A DNA stretch of 64,000 nucleotides from Acanthaster planci (Eukaryota; Echinodermata; Asteroidea; Valvatida; Acanthasteridae): positions 449,135-513,134 of the forward strand of contig NW_019091415.1 in the NCBI RefSeq assembly GCF_001949145.1. Direction: 5' to 3'. The notes beneath the pieces are model-generated. The model was not told the DNA's origin. It searched no databases and saw nothing but the letters and a program-made list of their open reading frames with translations. This document shows positions 1 through 12,600 of this stretch, one piece after another. Both the position numbers and the translations under genes were made by a program. Positions within the stretch are counted from its first letter, which is position 1, and the number at the start of each line of letters is the position of its first letter.

Positions 1-433
1 AAAAATGAGGGAAAAACTATACACCTTAACGCAACCCCTCTAAGGTGTATGTAAAATCACACAGAGATTGGAGGATTGAGGACTGTTAGGGACGAAGATA
101 AACAAAATCTGAAGGTAAATGAAGGAAAAGTATTGAGGGAAAGTAGCAAAACAGCATGCAGAAAACTAAGTTTACATGTACTTTGAAAAAAGTTGAATAC
201 GTTTGAAAAGTAAAGAATGATACCGGTGAGCTACATGTAGATGGAAGAACATCACGTTTGAATGCACCATACTTACATGTACAATAAGATTTATGGCATC
301 ATTCACAAATCTGTCATGGACATGATTTTCTTTTAATTTATAGAAAGATAACTGTACACCTATTAACACTCATTTTTCTGGCAACCCCCTTTCCTCTTAT
401 ATTTCTGTAAGGGAAAGAGTTCAATATGCTCAC
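1..433 (-). other. Intron 11 of DNAH2 (partial)
   Basis: AT-rich intron sequence. Nothing recognisable beyond TACATGTA-type motifs (for example near 170-180 and 230-240). Confidence 0.7.
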
Positions 434-616
434 CTTCATGGACCTGTCAATACGACCCTTCAATGATCGTGCCCAGTGTGCCTGGCCTGCATACTTTGGC
501 AAGAGGGGTCCAAGACTTTGACTCTTCTTGGTCAGTTCTTTCTTCACTGCATTCAGTTCATCGTTGAAAAGGGCATATACTTCAACTGTCTTCTTGTCAA
601 TTGTCCGTCTGATGGC
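434..616 (-). CDS. DNAH2: DNAH2 coding exon 11 (last exon in window)
   Basis: Encodes residues 602-662: AIRRTIDKKTVEVYALFNDE, then KKELTKKSQSLGPLLPKYAG, QAHWARSLKGRIDRSMK. The acceptor is taatag and the donor gtgagc (phase 0). The next exon lies outside the window; bases 1-433 are intron with no coding signal. Confidence 0.96.
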
Positions 617-3600
617 CTATTAAGTATCCAATAATGACACGTACTGTAAGCCACTGTCAAATCTCCTCTATTGTATCTCAGAATTCTACATACCAGTAAT
701 ATTTATTAAAAACAGTAACACTAATTACAATGCCTTCTCCCTAGACCTTTTTGTTTCAGTTAAAGACATAGTTCAACGATGGAGAACATTTTTCTGAAAT
801 ACATTTCATGTTGTAGAGTTGACCCATATATATACATGTATGAGAGACAAGGTCTCTATTTTTACAGTGTTTTAAAATTGAAAGGGCAAAAAAAGTTCAC
901 GATTGAGGGGGTCTGGAAGTTTCTTTTGGCCATTCTTAAATGTTGTGATGTAATATGCAGGAGTTGGAATACCCACAACTGTTTGTTGCTGTAGCATATA
1001 CACAATAATGTCAGACTCCAAGCCTAACAGTCCCTGCATTGGTGTTTTTAAAAGTGACACTGATGATCAATCAGTTTCTTCTCGCTCCTGTTATGACTAT
1101 AATCTGGTCGATGACATAAGCAGCACTGAATCAATTTTGCTATACCAATTTTAGCCCAGAGTTTTGGAATATGTCTTCAACAATGCAGTGATTAGCAATG
1201 CTGGTTCGGGAGGACTTGAGACAGCAGAACACCGACAGCCAACAGTATGCTTTAGTATTGGTATTGTGCATTATTACTGCATGGACTGCTGCATGGAGCA
1301 GTGTTAAATACCCCGCCAGAACTACTCCCCTGCATCACATCATGATTACGTTTTTCAGGGGATGATGACTTGATAATGATCCAGCCTGGAATATAAGGTT
1401 TTAGAATTTTTTTTAATTACCCTTAATGCCTAGCGTGTGTGTAAAATCATATTGAAATCGGAGGATTTGGGACTGTTAGGGCTATGCAATGACAAGAATC
1501 ATTTTTATTTTTGGCTGAGTATGTTTTCGTTACATATAAGCCAAATATGACACTAAAGTCCTCTATCGTTGAACTACATCCTTAAAAAGCTTTTTGTTCT
1601 AAACAATTTTTGTGATATTCACTTTCACACAAAAAATGTTGCCTTTGGAAACACTAAAACCTGTAATGTACTTGCACCTAAAAACAGAAGGGTCGGTTAT
1701 ATCAAAGAGCCTAGTACTGATACAAGTGTAGCAAACAAGTAACAGCATTTTACTATCATTTGTTCTTTTGTCCTTTATATAAGAAAGTGATGCTTGTTAA
1801 GCAAAGCTAATGTGGTTAAAGCAACTATAATTGAAGAGACAAGATTGAACAGGCAAAAATAATGTGCAACATGTAACACTATCAATCAATTTTTGGGAGT
1901 TCAAATGACCAATTCTGTGGGTCTAAATCTGACAGGAAACCTATCAATGATAATTCATTTCTCCAGAGAAATAGGATCATTCAGATTTTTAAAATCAATA
2001 TGAAAATCTCATTATTGTATTTTGCCTTTCAAATTTTCTCTTTGTAAGCAAAGCAATTTATCTCAGGTGGAGCATAAATGAAATCAAATCTATAATCAAG
2101 TTTGTATGCTAGAGGAGTATGACAAGATTGCTGAGCTTAGTGAGGTGAGAGGACTAGCTTGAATCCAATTATAATATGGGATATTGCAATCAGGGAGGAT
2201 ATTTTTAGTTGGGGTTTTACTGTTCACAATATTATTGTTAAAAAGCACTGCATTACTCTAAGTTACACAAGAACTTTAAAAAAAATTACCAAAAAAATGT
2301 TTCCCAACCCAGTGTTTTAAGCAGGATTCAGGAAATTTAACGTGCCTTACAAATAAGTTATGCGACTATGCACATACATGTATACGCATGTATGCAAGTA
2401 ATGTACAGTATAAGCAAGCATGAGCAACTATACATAGACAAGTACACCATGATCTCACATGTATACATGTACATGTATATGGCAGGTTCCTCAAAATATG
2501 GACCATTAGATAATATTAAACTTTGGGGGTTCATTTTTCTTGAAGAGAACAGCAGTGAATTAATTCCCAATGTCTAATGTAATGAGGGAAGTCATGGCTG
2601 ATATCTGGAACAATGATGACTGTGTCCATCTTTCAACTTAACTGGAGTTAATTAATTAAAGTCTCGAACATCAGCACTTTTGATGGATGAGAAGAACCTG
2701 TTGAAATCCTAGCCAATGAAATTTACTGAGGAGTGACAATCCCTATGGTTATTTTACACAGATTTATATGTGGTGAAAGGTGATAATATTTACACATAAT
2801 GAAACCATAATCACGAAATTAAAAAATACCTCTCACAATTAATCAGGTTCTGAAGTCGGCAGTCGGGAATGTCATTCAATTCTGTCATTAGTGTAAAAAA
2901 AATTGACCGCAACAAAAATGCAAGTAAAATCAAATTTGATGTACAACAGAAGCTTTTAAAAAAGTACAAAAAGGTACACCCTAACCATCATCATTTTACG
3001 AATGGACCGATCACATTTTCTTCAAGTACTTTTCTGAAAACTGCAGTCCAAAATACCGATCGTGGCGATTTTGCGGCTTCCATCATTATCTCGTGGTGCC
3101 GTTATAAGAAACATTTTGCTACATCATGGCCTGTTTGACCTTTGACATCAACCCAGATAGTGCGCCCTCTTTTCCATTCAATATTCATGAGCCCCTCCAT
3201 AGAATGGCGACGCTCCGGCATATTTCTCTTCGGACCAAGGTTTCTCAAAGGAAAATCAGTCATACTGAATGACATTTTTTTAAAAATGACGTCCAAGACT
3301 GAAAATACGATTCATGATGAAAATCTAATGCGCAGGGTTAATAATTTTAATGTTATTTTTCAGTGGGAATATCTCCAAAATAAACGGCAAAATGAACATC
3401 CCACATGGAATTTTCAAGCACTACATGAGACAGCATTTTCAGCACTCTTGAACGTCATGCACTTTTTGTCAAAATTTTCGAACATCATCAAAATTCTGTC
3501 AAACATGACGTTTGCAACGAACATATTGTACTCATTATACATTTTTGATGCAGCCAAACTTAAAGATAATTTTCAGTGGTTGAGAGGTACATGTATAAGA

Positions 3601-6600
3601 CCTGGCAGATAGGCTGGTATAGTGAGACTGATTATAAACGGCAAAAGAATAAAGACAGCCAAACTTTTCTCATCATTTTCTGTCAATTTTGTGCCAATTT
3701 TCTGTCAAGTTATTTCTTCAGTGCTGTAAAATAAATCAGTTGAAAAATATACTGAATTCTCCTTGTGAGAAGTTTTGAAATCAAGTCCTCTGGTGCAAAC
3801 ACTTTGACGTAAAACATTAAATGAATTCAACTCCATTTGATTTGCACTGGTAGCCAACCATATGTCTACCAAATGTACACATTTTGCCTAATTATCCCCA
3901 AGTAATCATTTTTTTGAAGGTGCTAATTTGTATTTACATGATCAAGTCACTCTTTTAGAAGTTTTGAAAAATGACAACCGGAGTTGCATTAACTACGTTA
4001 ATTTCAACAGCTTAGCACCACATGATAAGCCATGATAAAATAAGTAATTTGAATCACTGAAGTGAACACTTTCTTATAACAGGATTATACACAAGTTACA
4101 TGCATTCTCAGACTGGTTAGAGAACTTGGAGTACAAAACAAGGCAGAGGTAAGAACCAGACAAAATCTGTGCATGAGGTGTGTGCACACAAGCCGCTCAA
4201 AGTACAGTGTGTCATGTTACTGTTTATGTATGGTCATGAGCAGTGCTGTGGTGGAGAATTCAACATAGGAGTTTGTACAGTTCTTTTTAAATTTCTCAAC
4301 AAAATACCAACTTAAACATTGGACTGGATAGAATGTGCAGCAGCATGGCTTTGCAATAATGTTTGCCATACTTCGAAAAAGTGTCAGTGCTTTAAAAACA
4401 TTGGCCATGCAAAGCATTGCTTCTTTGCTGGCAGCCTATATATGAAAATAAGCCTTCACCCTGATAGTTAACTCTTTTGTGTCAGTCCCAGTCTTGATGA
4501 AAATCTCTTAAATGTGAGGACTCAGACTGAAGTAAAGTGGACTACAGTACAGCACTGATTGAGATGGTCTGAGAACTGTTTCTGTCATGAAGGTCTGTCT
4601 TTACAAAGGTATCTTTTTTTTTCCACAAGCAATGTTTTAAAACATTGGAACAGCGATTTTAAGAAGTCTCATAAATCTGAACCTACGAAACAGATGAATA
4701 CTCTTACAACTATTTAACCCCTTGACAACAGGAATTTCTTCCCGAAAGCCGACTCCAAGAATTCCAGCCTCGCTTGGCCACGAAGGCCACCTGCCAAACC
4801 GCAAATTCTCGGTTTGTGGCCCTGTGTGCTCTGCACGTTTTGAATTACACGGTGAAAAGGCTGATTGTTCAGTGGCATGCGGCTCTACTCAAGCTTCCAC
4901 ATTCCTGTTGCCTCTTTTCAAAGTGGGGACTATTGTGAAGCTGGTGATTATGATGCAAATTCGGTCTTTTAATTTCTGGGCTACACAGAAAGACCAATCA
5001 CCATATATCCAAGAGTCAGGGTCTGCCTTTTGTCACCATGTTCGCTCGAGCGTGGGCAAAGAATAATAACTGAAAAGCGGGCTGAGGATCTCAATTTTTA
5101 CAGCGTGTTTAGCTGCCTCCCAGCGCGAAGGGGTTAACAAAGCCTCATTGAAGATAATTGTTATCCTGCTTGCTCATGGTGCAGTATAGAAAATCTCGCA
5201 TGTGTGCCCTAAGTCTCAATGTGAGAAAAGTTACCGCTGTGGTGTCTTACACTGAGTATAGTAATCTTGGACTTTTATTTTGACTTTTTACATGCACGCT
5301 CAAGTTTTTTTCAAGTGTTATCAATGTTTACACTGTTCAAACTATGTTAAGAAGAATTTGTAAGTGTATCAAAAAAAATGGACTTTCCAATAACATAAAC
5401 AGTTTCTTTATCTTGTTTAACACACCTCTCTAGAGGACAGATGTTGAAATGCATCCAGTAACTCCACTCCTTGCTCCACGGTGTTGATGGTCTCAAATGC
5501 AGTTGAGATGACGTTTTGCATCATCACCTCTAAATCTTTGATGCCAGTTCGGAACCTGCCACACCATAAGATACATGTATATACACAAATTGTTAAAAAC
5601 CAAATGATATATTTTTCAACCAATCAAATTTGTCTGGGAACGATGATCTTTCTTAACCAGCACTCTTTCACAGTTACAAATGTAAACTCTATTTGGCATA
5701 TTGGACCAACCAGACACATAACTGAATCATCAATAGTTTCCATGGAGTTGTTAACAGGGTGGCAAAGCACAGGAAGGAGGGTGGGCTTAAATCAGCATGA
5801 CTGGTAACAACTCTGGCATCAATTAACTACACAATTTCCCAGCCCACATACATGTACACCTGCAAAGGCTATGTATTCCGATGTACAGCCTATTATTTGT
5901 TATTTGTGCATTGTGTTCCTCTGATGCAAAAGACTTACTCAAAATCTAAAAAAGGGTGCCTAAGAACAAACCTGAAGTTTCAGCTTAGTAATACTGTATA
6001 TTCTGAAGAAGTAATATTCTAGTATTTCAACGTCAGATCAAAACTTGCTCAGTCATATTTTATATAGCACCAGAATTTAGTGACTAAGACAAGTTCTCAT
6101 GTTCAGTTAAATGAAGCTACATGTCACACACTAAATCAATAAACAGTAACCACGCACGTGCGCAAACTTCTAATAGACATTTTCGAAAGTGTTTTTAGAC
6201 ACATTGTCTGAAATGGCCTTCTGTAATTGTTTTCTTCAAAATGACAGCTCGCCAGCAAGAATGATTTCACAGGGTTAACTCCCTGTGAAATAACCACATT
6301 TTAACCAAGTATGCATTTCAAAAATTATTTTATCAGTTACTTTTGGATAACTGCAAAATAATAATTGTACCAATATTTTATATGTTAGACCAAAGAAAAT
6401 GTTTCTGTGTTGATGGAAGCAAACTCCGAACACAAAATAGTTCCCTTTTCGGAACCATGTAGAACCCCACAGTACACTTTAGAATTTTGCAATAATGTGC
6501 AAAATCAAAATGAATAGCCTGCTGTTCTGAGCGAAAAGTACTGCATCCTTCATAACAAGTGGGAGGGATGCACTGAGTAGATATCCCTTTCACTGTTCTC

Positions 6601-9600
6601 CAATGAAAAGTGGTGATTCACTTTAAATTTCTGGAACCTTCTTTTTGATAAAGAGTGCTGTGAATTTGTAAAAACAGAAAAAAGATTAGCTGACAACAGA
6701 AAACTACGATGCCTTGTCTCATTTTTGCCTTAAAATGTAAGAGACTTCAAATTATTTTTCTTTTATAATTTCATTTTGAAGTTAAACATAGGCTTTAGTA
6801 GGCCATTTTATTGGAATGAGTGCCCAAGGGATGGTCATTCAAAGGATACATGCAAAACATTGACACTGCTGGCATTTGCACAATAGCTTTGCCAACCATT
6901 AATATGATGCAAATAGAGCTTCCAGAATCTTTTGAATAGAAAAAGTATGCTAAAAAAATCAGAATTTGTTGCATCTGCTCCCGTTCATCTGCTTCTTAAA
7001 AGGAATCACCTCCTGGAAAGTCCCTGGAAAGTACATGTATTTTCTAGCACATTTCTGAAAACCTGCCTGATCTGAGAGAGATATGATGCAAAACACTGAT
7101 GTCTATTAAACTTCCAAATATCTAAAATACATGACAACTTGCACAACTCTGTTATCAGCAACATTTTTTTTTTCATTATTTCCTTTTCAAAAGAAAGATT
7201 TAGGGTCAGCACGATTTGCTACGTTTGGGCAGGTAACCAGAAGCACAACTATTATTTTATTTGGCCCTTTCAAATTTTCTTTCATGCCCTTTGCCATTTG
7301 CTAAAGGGTGCACCCTTGCAAAAAGGCCCTAAATAAGTCTGCCGAGCTCATTACTAAAAGATATACACTCAAAAAATATTCTATATTAGAGAGTCCTGCG
7401 AGCCATGAAATTGAGAAATTGGAGAAATATGGCACTGAACCCCTAGCCCTGACTTTGGGCTTCAAATTCTGAGCAATTTGGATGCAGTCGGGTCCAAAAA
7501 TGGCACTATTTAGCCATTTTGCAGAGGGATGGTTTTTCAAAATGGCTACTTTTCTGGGCAGGGACATTTTCTTCATTTTCGGGGTGGTCTGCTTCTGGTG
7601 AACATTTCTCAAAAATTTATCAGTCAACCCCCCAAAAATTGAAAGGAAAATGAAAGGGGACATGTCGATCATTGTATTTCTGTGCAGCCTAGACACCTGT
7701 GAGAGTTGTGAGTATTTTTAAAATAATTGCGAAGTGTGGGGATTTATCATTGCTGTCTATAGGAATTTATTTGTAGCGGTGCACCCTAAAAACTTGATAA
7801 ACTGTAGTGTACCGTCTAGTGCTACGTCACGGGGCAACACCGCCGTCATGTTTGTCCTTCTTTTTCAGAGTGCAAAGTCTGAGCCAGAGTGGGGAGGACG
7901 GGTGGGCGCCAACTGTTTGGGTACGTATTCCCTTGCAGACCCTCCCACATGACTGAGGGGAAGAGTTCACTGCGCTCATCCTACCCAAAACAGTTGATAC
8001 TTAACAGAGCAGCACTATACCTTGGAGGAAGGTTGGCAAAAACGCACTGAATGTGAAGAAATATGTGAGTGGTGTCTGGAATGTCTCAAAGATAAAAGGG
8101 GGAATGTTGAGGACTCATCGAAAGGAGGAGGAAACCAAAAGATAAATCTAGAGGTTGCCCACCCCAGTGAAGGTCCTTAAGATCTCAGTGCAGAGAATAG
8201 GATAGTCTTCCCATGGGAGAAGTCTCTTCGCAAGACACTGCTTAGGAAGCATGAGGTGAATGTTGAGAGTGTTTCCCAGCATGCTGCCCTGTAGATATCC
8301 TCCGTTTGGACACCATCGAAGAACGCCTAAAAGGTACATGTAGATACCGCCCTGATGTAATGAGCTATAATAGGGCAACCAGGTTTTAATATCTAAATAA
8401 GTTGGCCATTCAGGATTGGCGAACTTGATGGCTGAAACAACCCATCTAGCCATAGTTTTGCTGCTTGCTGGCCAATGAGGTTTACTGACAAGCATGCAAC
8501 TTGGACTTTGACAAAAATGAGGAAATTCCAATCGTTACAAGACTTAGTACAGTGTACAGCAAAAAAACGAGGAAATCAGCCAATGTACTGAAGTAATGAA
8601 AGAAGTTGAGAGGTTGTACCTCTCATTTTCTGAGACCTGGTCAATCACAGTTTGAGCATGGTTCAAACAAGACAGCACAGCTTGTTGTTGGGAGAACCGG
8701 AGTGCTTTGTGATGTCAGGAACGAAGATGTTTTGTGCTGGAACAATTCCGATCGGATCTTCATGCCGACGCCCAGGGCTGGGATGGAGCACATGCCATTG
8801 GGCACCCATTTGATGAGTCTATCTGTGATGGAAAATGTCCACAGTTCACTGCCTCGGCGTGAAGTGGTTAGAAGTCATCTCAAATCTTGTCTGGGAAAAG
8901 TTGAGGACAACTGCGGAAGAGTGTTGCAGCAAAATGTTGAAGGTTCCTGGAAAACTTCCCCGCAATCTTCCCGGAATGAAGTTATTAGCATTTGTATGCA
9001 CAATCTCTCCCCCTTCCCATTTGCAGTTTTGGTCAGGCAAGCCATACAAGGACACCTATGGTTTGGGTAACAGAAGAGCCACAGCCAAAGGACTGCAAAT
9101 TTACTCACTCACTCCTTACTGAGAGATTTGTGAAACTCGGAATAAATACTTTGGCAATATACAAAGTTTTTTATGTTTTTTCTCCGGCTGGACAGCTATG
9201 GTTTTACTTCAGGCAAATATACCTTTATTTGCATTTAATCTGGCAATAAAGCGAAGTTTGAAACCTTTCAGTTCTTCCAGTATTGAATTCAGAATTGAAT
9301 GGATATAACCATGGAGGTATGCGGGAAAACAAGGGGCAGAGATAACACAACATAAGAATTTAATGAGTGAGTGAAGCAAATTCAGAGGGAACTCCAATGT
9401 TCCCATTGGACTTCTTACAGTGACTTTCTTGTAGAATTACAAAATTAAATCCAATGGGAACCTATGGTAAACTAATGTCCCTGTTGACTTACCACGATTG
9501 CGATGTAAACTAACAGGCCGAAAAGGGTCCCGGAAGATTTCCACGCAGCCACGGTAAGTTCGTAAGGGTGCAAAAAAGTCCAATGGGAACAGTTCCCATA

Positions 9601-12600
9601 CAATGGACACTGACCACGACCACGCTTAACATACAAACCAGACTACTGCCTACACAGAGATCGATAGCATGCACGCGAAAATGGTTGTTTTTTTCCCTGT
9701 CTCCAGCTCCATGCGTGTAGTACAGCAGCATGCTGCGCACACACAGTGAAGTGTGCCTGGATAAAGCTATATACTCTTGTGTACAGAGTTTTTCTGTTTG
9801 GGTTTGTCTTCCTTGTGGCAGATTTGGCCAGATTCTGCTGATTTCGTTATGATTTGTACAGCATGGACAATGTAATCAGTTGGTTTTATTAGGCCTAACA
9901 CTGTGAATAAACATTCGGTTACAGTTTTAAAAAAGTCAATGTGGGAAAGCCCGGTAGACTGACACAAAGGAATGTCTTGGTAAGTTACCGCATGCCCCGA
10001 AAACTCAACAAAAACAACAGAAATCCACTAAAAAAATCCAGAGATTTCACACCCCTGTGAGAGAGTGAAACCATCAGGGAAGATCACTACAAATAGCTGT
10101 GACAGCAAGACGGGATTGCATATGGTTGCTAACGGCAGTCACAAGTTTAAATAGGCACAAGAAAAGGCGCCCCATTTGGGCCACACCTTGTCCTTAACAC
10201 CACAACGTAAAAGTTGTTTTCTGCTGGTGCTGACTTGCATTAACAGTCTGGTCAATCGGGGCATGAGGGCTAGTTAGGCCAGAATGGGGCAATGAGAAGA
10301 ATATGGCCAAAGCTCCCGTTTGATCTTGACAAAACTGCTGGGATTTGGAGTAATGGAAAGAAAGCGCATTGGCAAGTAACCCTTCCTAGCTGATACAGCT
10401 AAATGGCATCTGCCACTCAGACCTCCAAGAGAGGAATTCTGGCACAGAACACTAGCAGCTGAGCACTCTCTGCCAAGGCAAAGAGATCAATACATAGATT
10501 GTTGAGCACCTTGAAGATTGAATTAGACACAATATGATGCAGAGTCCAGAGTGCAGAGAACAAAGAGGTGGTTGCTTGTGCACAGAGTTGTCTGATCCTG
10601 CGCTGACAGCCAATGCGTGTCCACATTGGACAGGTGAGGGTCAGGATCCAAAGCTGTAATGGGGATGTAGGCTTCAGATCAAGGGGGCTGACTAATGAAG
10701 AGAACGTCTCAGAGACGGACTGGAAAGCTGAGATGATAGCCAAAGAAGATGCATCATGATGTCTAGAGGAATGCAACTTCTTGCTATAGTAAAACCAGCA
10801 GAAGACCTAGAACGCTTACATTTCTCACACAAGAGAGAATCTGGAAGAGTTCGCAGACAGAGCCGGACGGGCAGAAGCCACGGCAGAATTTTCATTCTGC
10901 GGTTCATGGTCTGGAGAAGGCTGTATGTGATGATCCACAGTGATAGTAAACTTGGAAGCAATCTTCCAGAGAGCCCCAATTAGGAACCGAAGGATGGAAT
11001 GAAGTGGGGCATGTGAGAATCCATGGTGGCATAGAAGTACAGTGGGTTTGGATGCCTGGGGAGGTGGACTGGAGAGATGCAATAGTGGATCTGCATTCTA
11101 ATGGCACATTCACCAGGGTAAGGCCAGAAAATAATGGGGAAAGGGCCCAGGAAGCACAATTGTCTGGTTCATGCCTGGGTGCCTCCATTGACGTGGTCTT
11201 GGATGATGGACAGTTGTTTGGGTTAGCGGATGAGACGTGGGCTCGCCTCCCCACTGGTCTAGCTGAGTCTACTGGTGGCAGTGTGGGTCATCTCAGTAGA
11301 CTACAATGGACATGTGACAGGGTATCCGATGGCGCATTCACTCTGGGAGCGCCAAGGGGAGTTGGTCCGGGAAGTGCTGTTGCCTGGTTGATACCTGAAG
11401 AAGACTCGGATGCTGGTGGACTTAGGCATGTAGTGGCTGCCTGGGTCAGCGAGTGAGATGTGGACTAGCCTCCCTGCGGGTCTCAGTGAACCTACCAGTG
11501 GCAGATTGGCATGCCTCGGCAGGCTGTGGTGGAGATGCGACAGCGGATCCATATTTCGACAGTGCATTCACCAGGGCAGCCCCAGAGAGTGACGGGGAGT
11601 CGGCCCAGGAATCGAAGTTGTCCGGTTCACGCCTGGGTGCCCCAAATGAAGAGACTTTGGTTGCCGGTAGGCTTAGGCATGTAGCAGCCACTTGGGTTGG
11701 CGGATGAGGCGTGTGCATTATTGTGACTGATTTTGTTTATGGTTTGTTCATCAAGAATCTGCCAGCCGGTAGTCAAAGCAAATAATTCATTATTCAAATA
11801 TGACTGAATATTCTATCAGATTAAAGGACAAATATTCAAATAGTGAATTATTCAATTTGATTCAGCCCTATTACTGTAACATTTTACTGTCAAGCTCCAT
11901 AGAGCCAAACAAGAATGGCAATGGTACACTGACAGCATAATAGGCCTCATGACTCACAGCAAGTTAACATGAGGTCCATTTGGAAACAGCTTGTATAGGG
12001 GTAATTCCAGACATCAGGGATCCAAAAGTATGACATTTTTGTGTCCGTTACATCTTACCTTTGTTATCACACATGGAAATGTCACCAGAATTGATTTCAA
12101 ACTATTACTATTTGTTTGGCAGGTAATTTGTATTAATTCACTCTTGGAAATCAGAAAATGTGTTCTGAACTTACAAACTCATACGTCAGATGTAACAGGG
12201 ACACAAAAAATGGACCCCTAATTTCTGGAATTACCCATATTCTAAAATGTAACACTTAATTTAAGTAATAATTTGAAAAAAAATATCTTGAAGACCTGTC
12301 AAGTATACTCCGCCATCAAGACACATACATGAATACAACTTTAGGCACACTCATGTACTGGTTATCTTCGGTTTCTTCTCAAGTCTGCAGCTTGGGATTT
12401 CTTCTCTGTATACATGTAAATGTATACAGTCTTTGAACTGACAAGCACCATCTCTCATATACAAAGATGACCATACTATCATTTAAGTAAATCATTAACT
12501 ACACAAGCCTGCTTCTTCAATAAATGTTAAACTATTCCCAGGCATATGTCAAGAGTAATCCCACGTAAAATTATGCACCTTTGTGTACACATTTGTATGC

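Noticed and set aside
3142-3612. 156-codon plus-strand frame as a gene
   Set aside because: It lies inside repeat R1, and the matching region at 26.9-27.3 kb has stops in that frame.
8606-9122. 154- and 95-codon plus-strand frames as genes
   Set aside because: No recognised motif, no splice context, and the opposite strand is open as well, next to a dead DIRS element.
10417-11718. Cluster of overlapping frames of 75-150 codons as host exons
   Set aside because: GC-rich tandem repeats inflate open frames, and the same sequence recurs at 40.1-43.9 kb; treated as DIRS-like gag.
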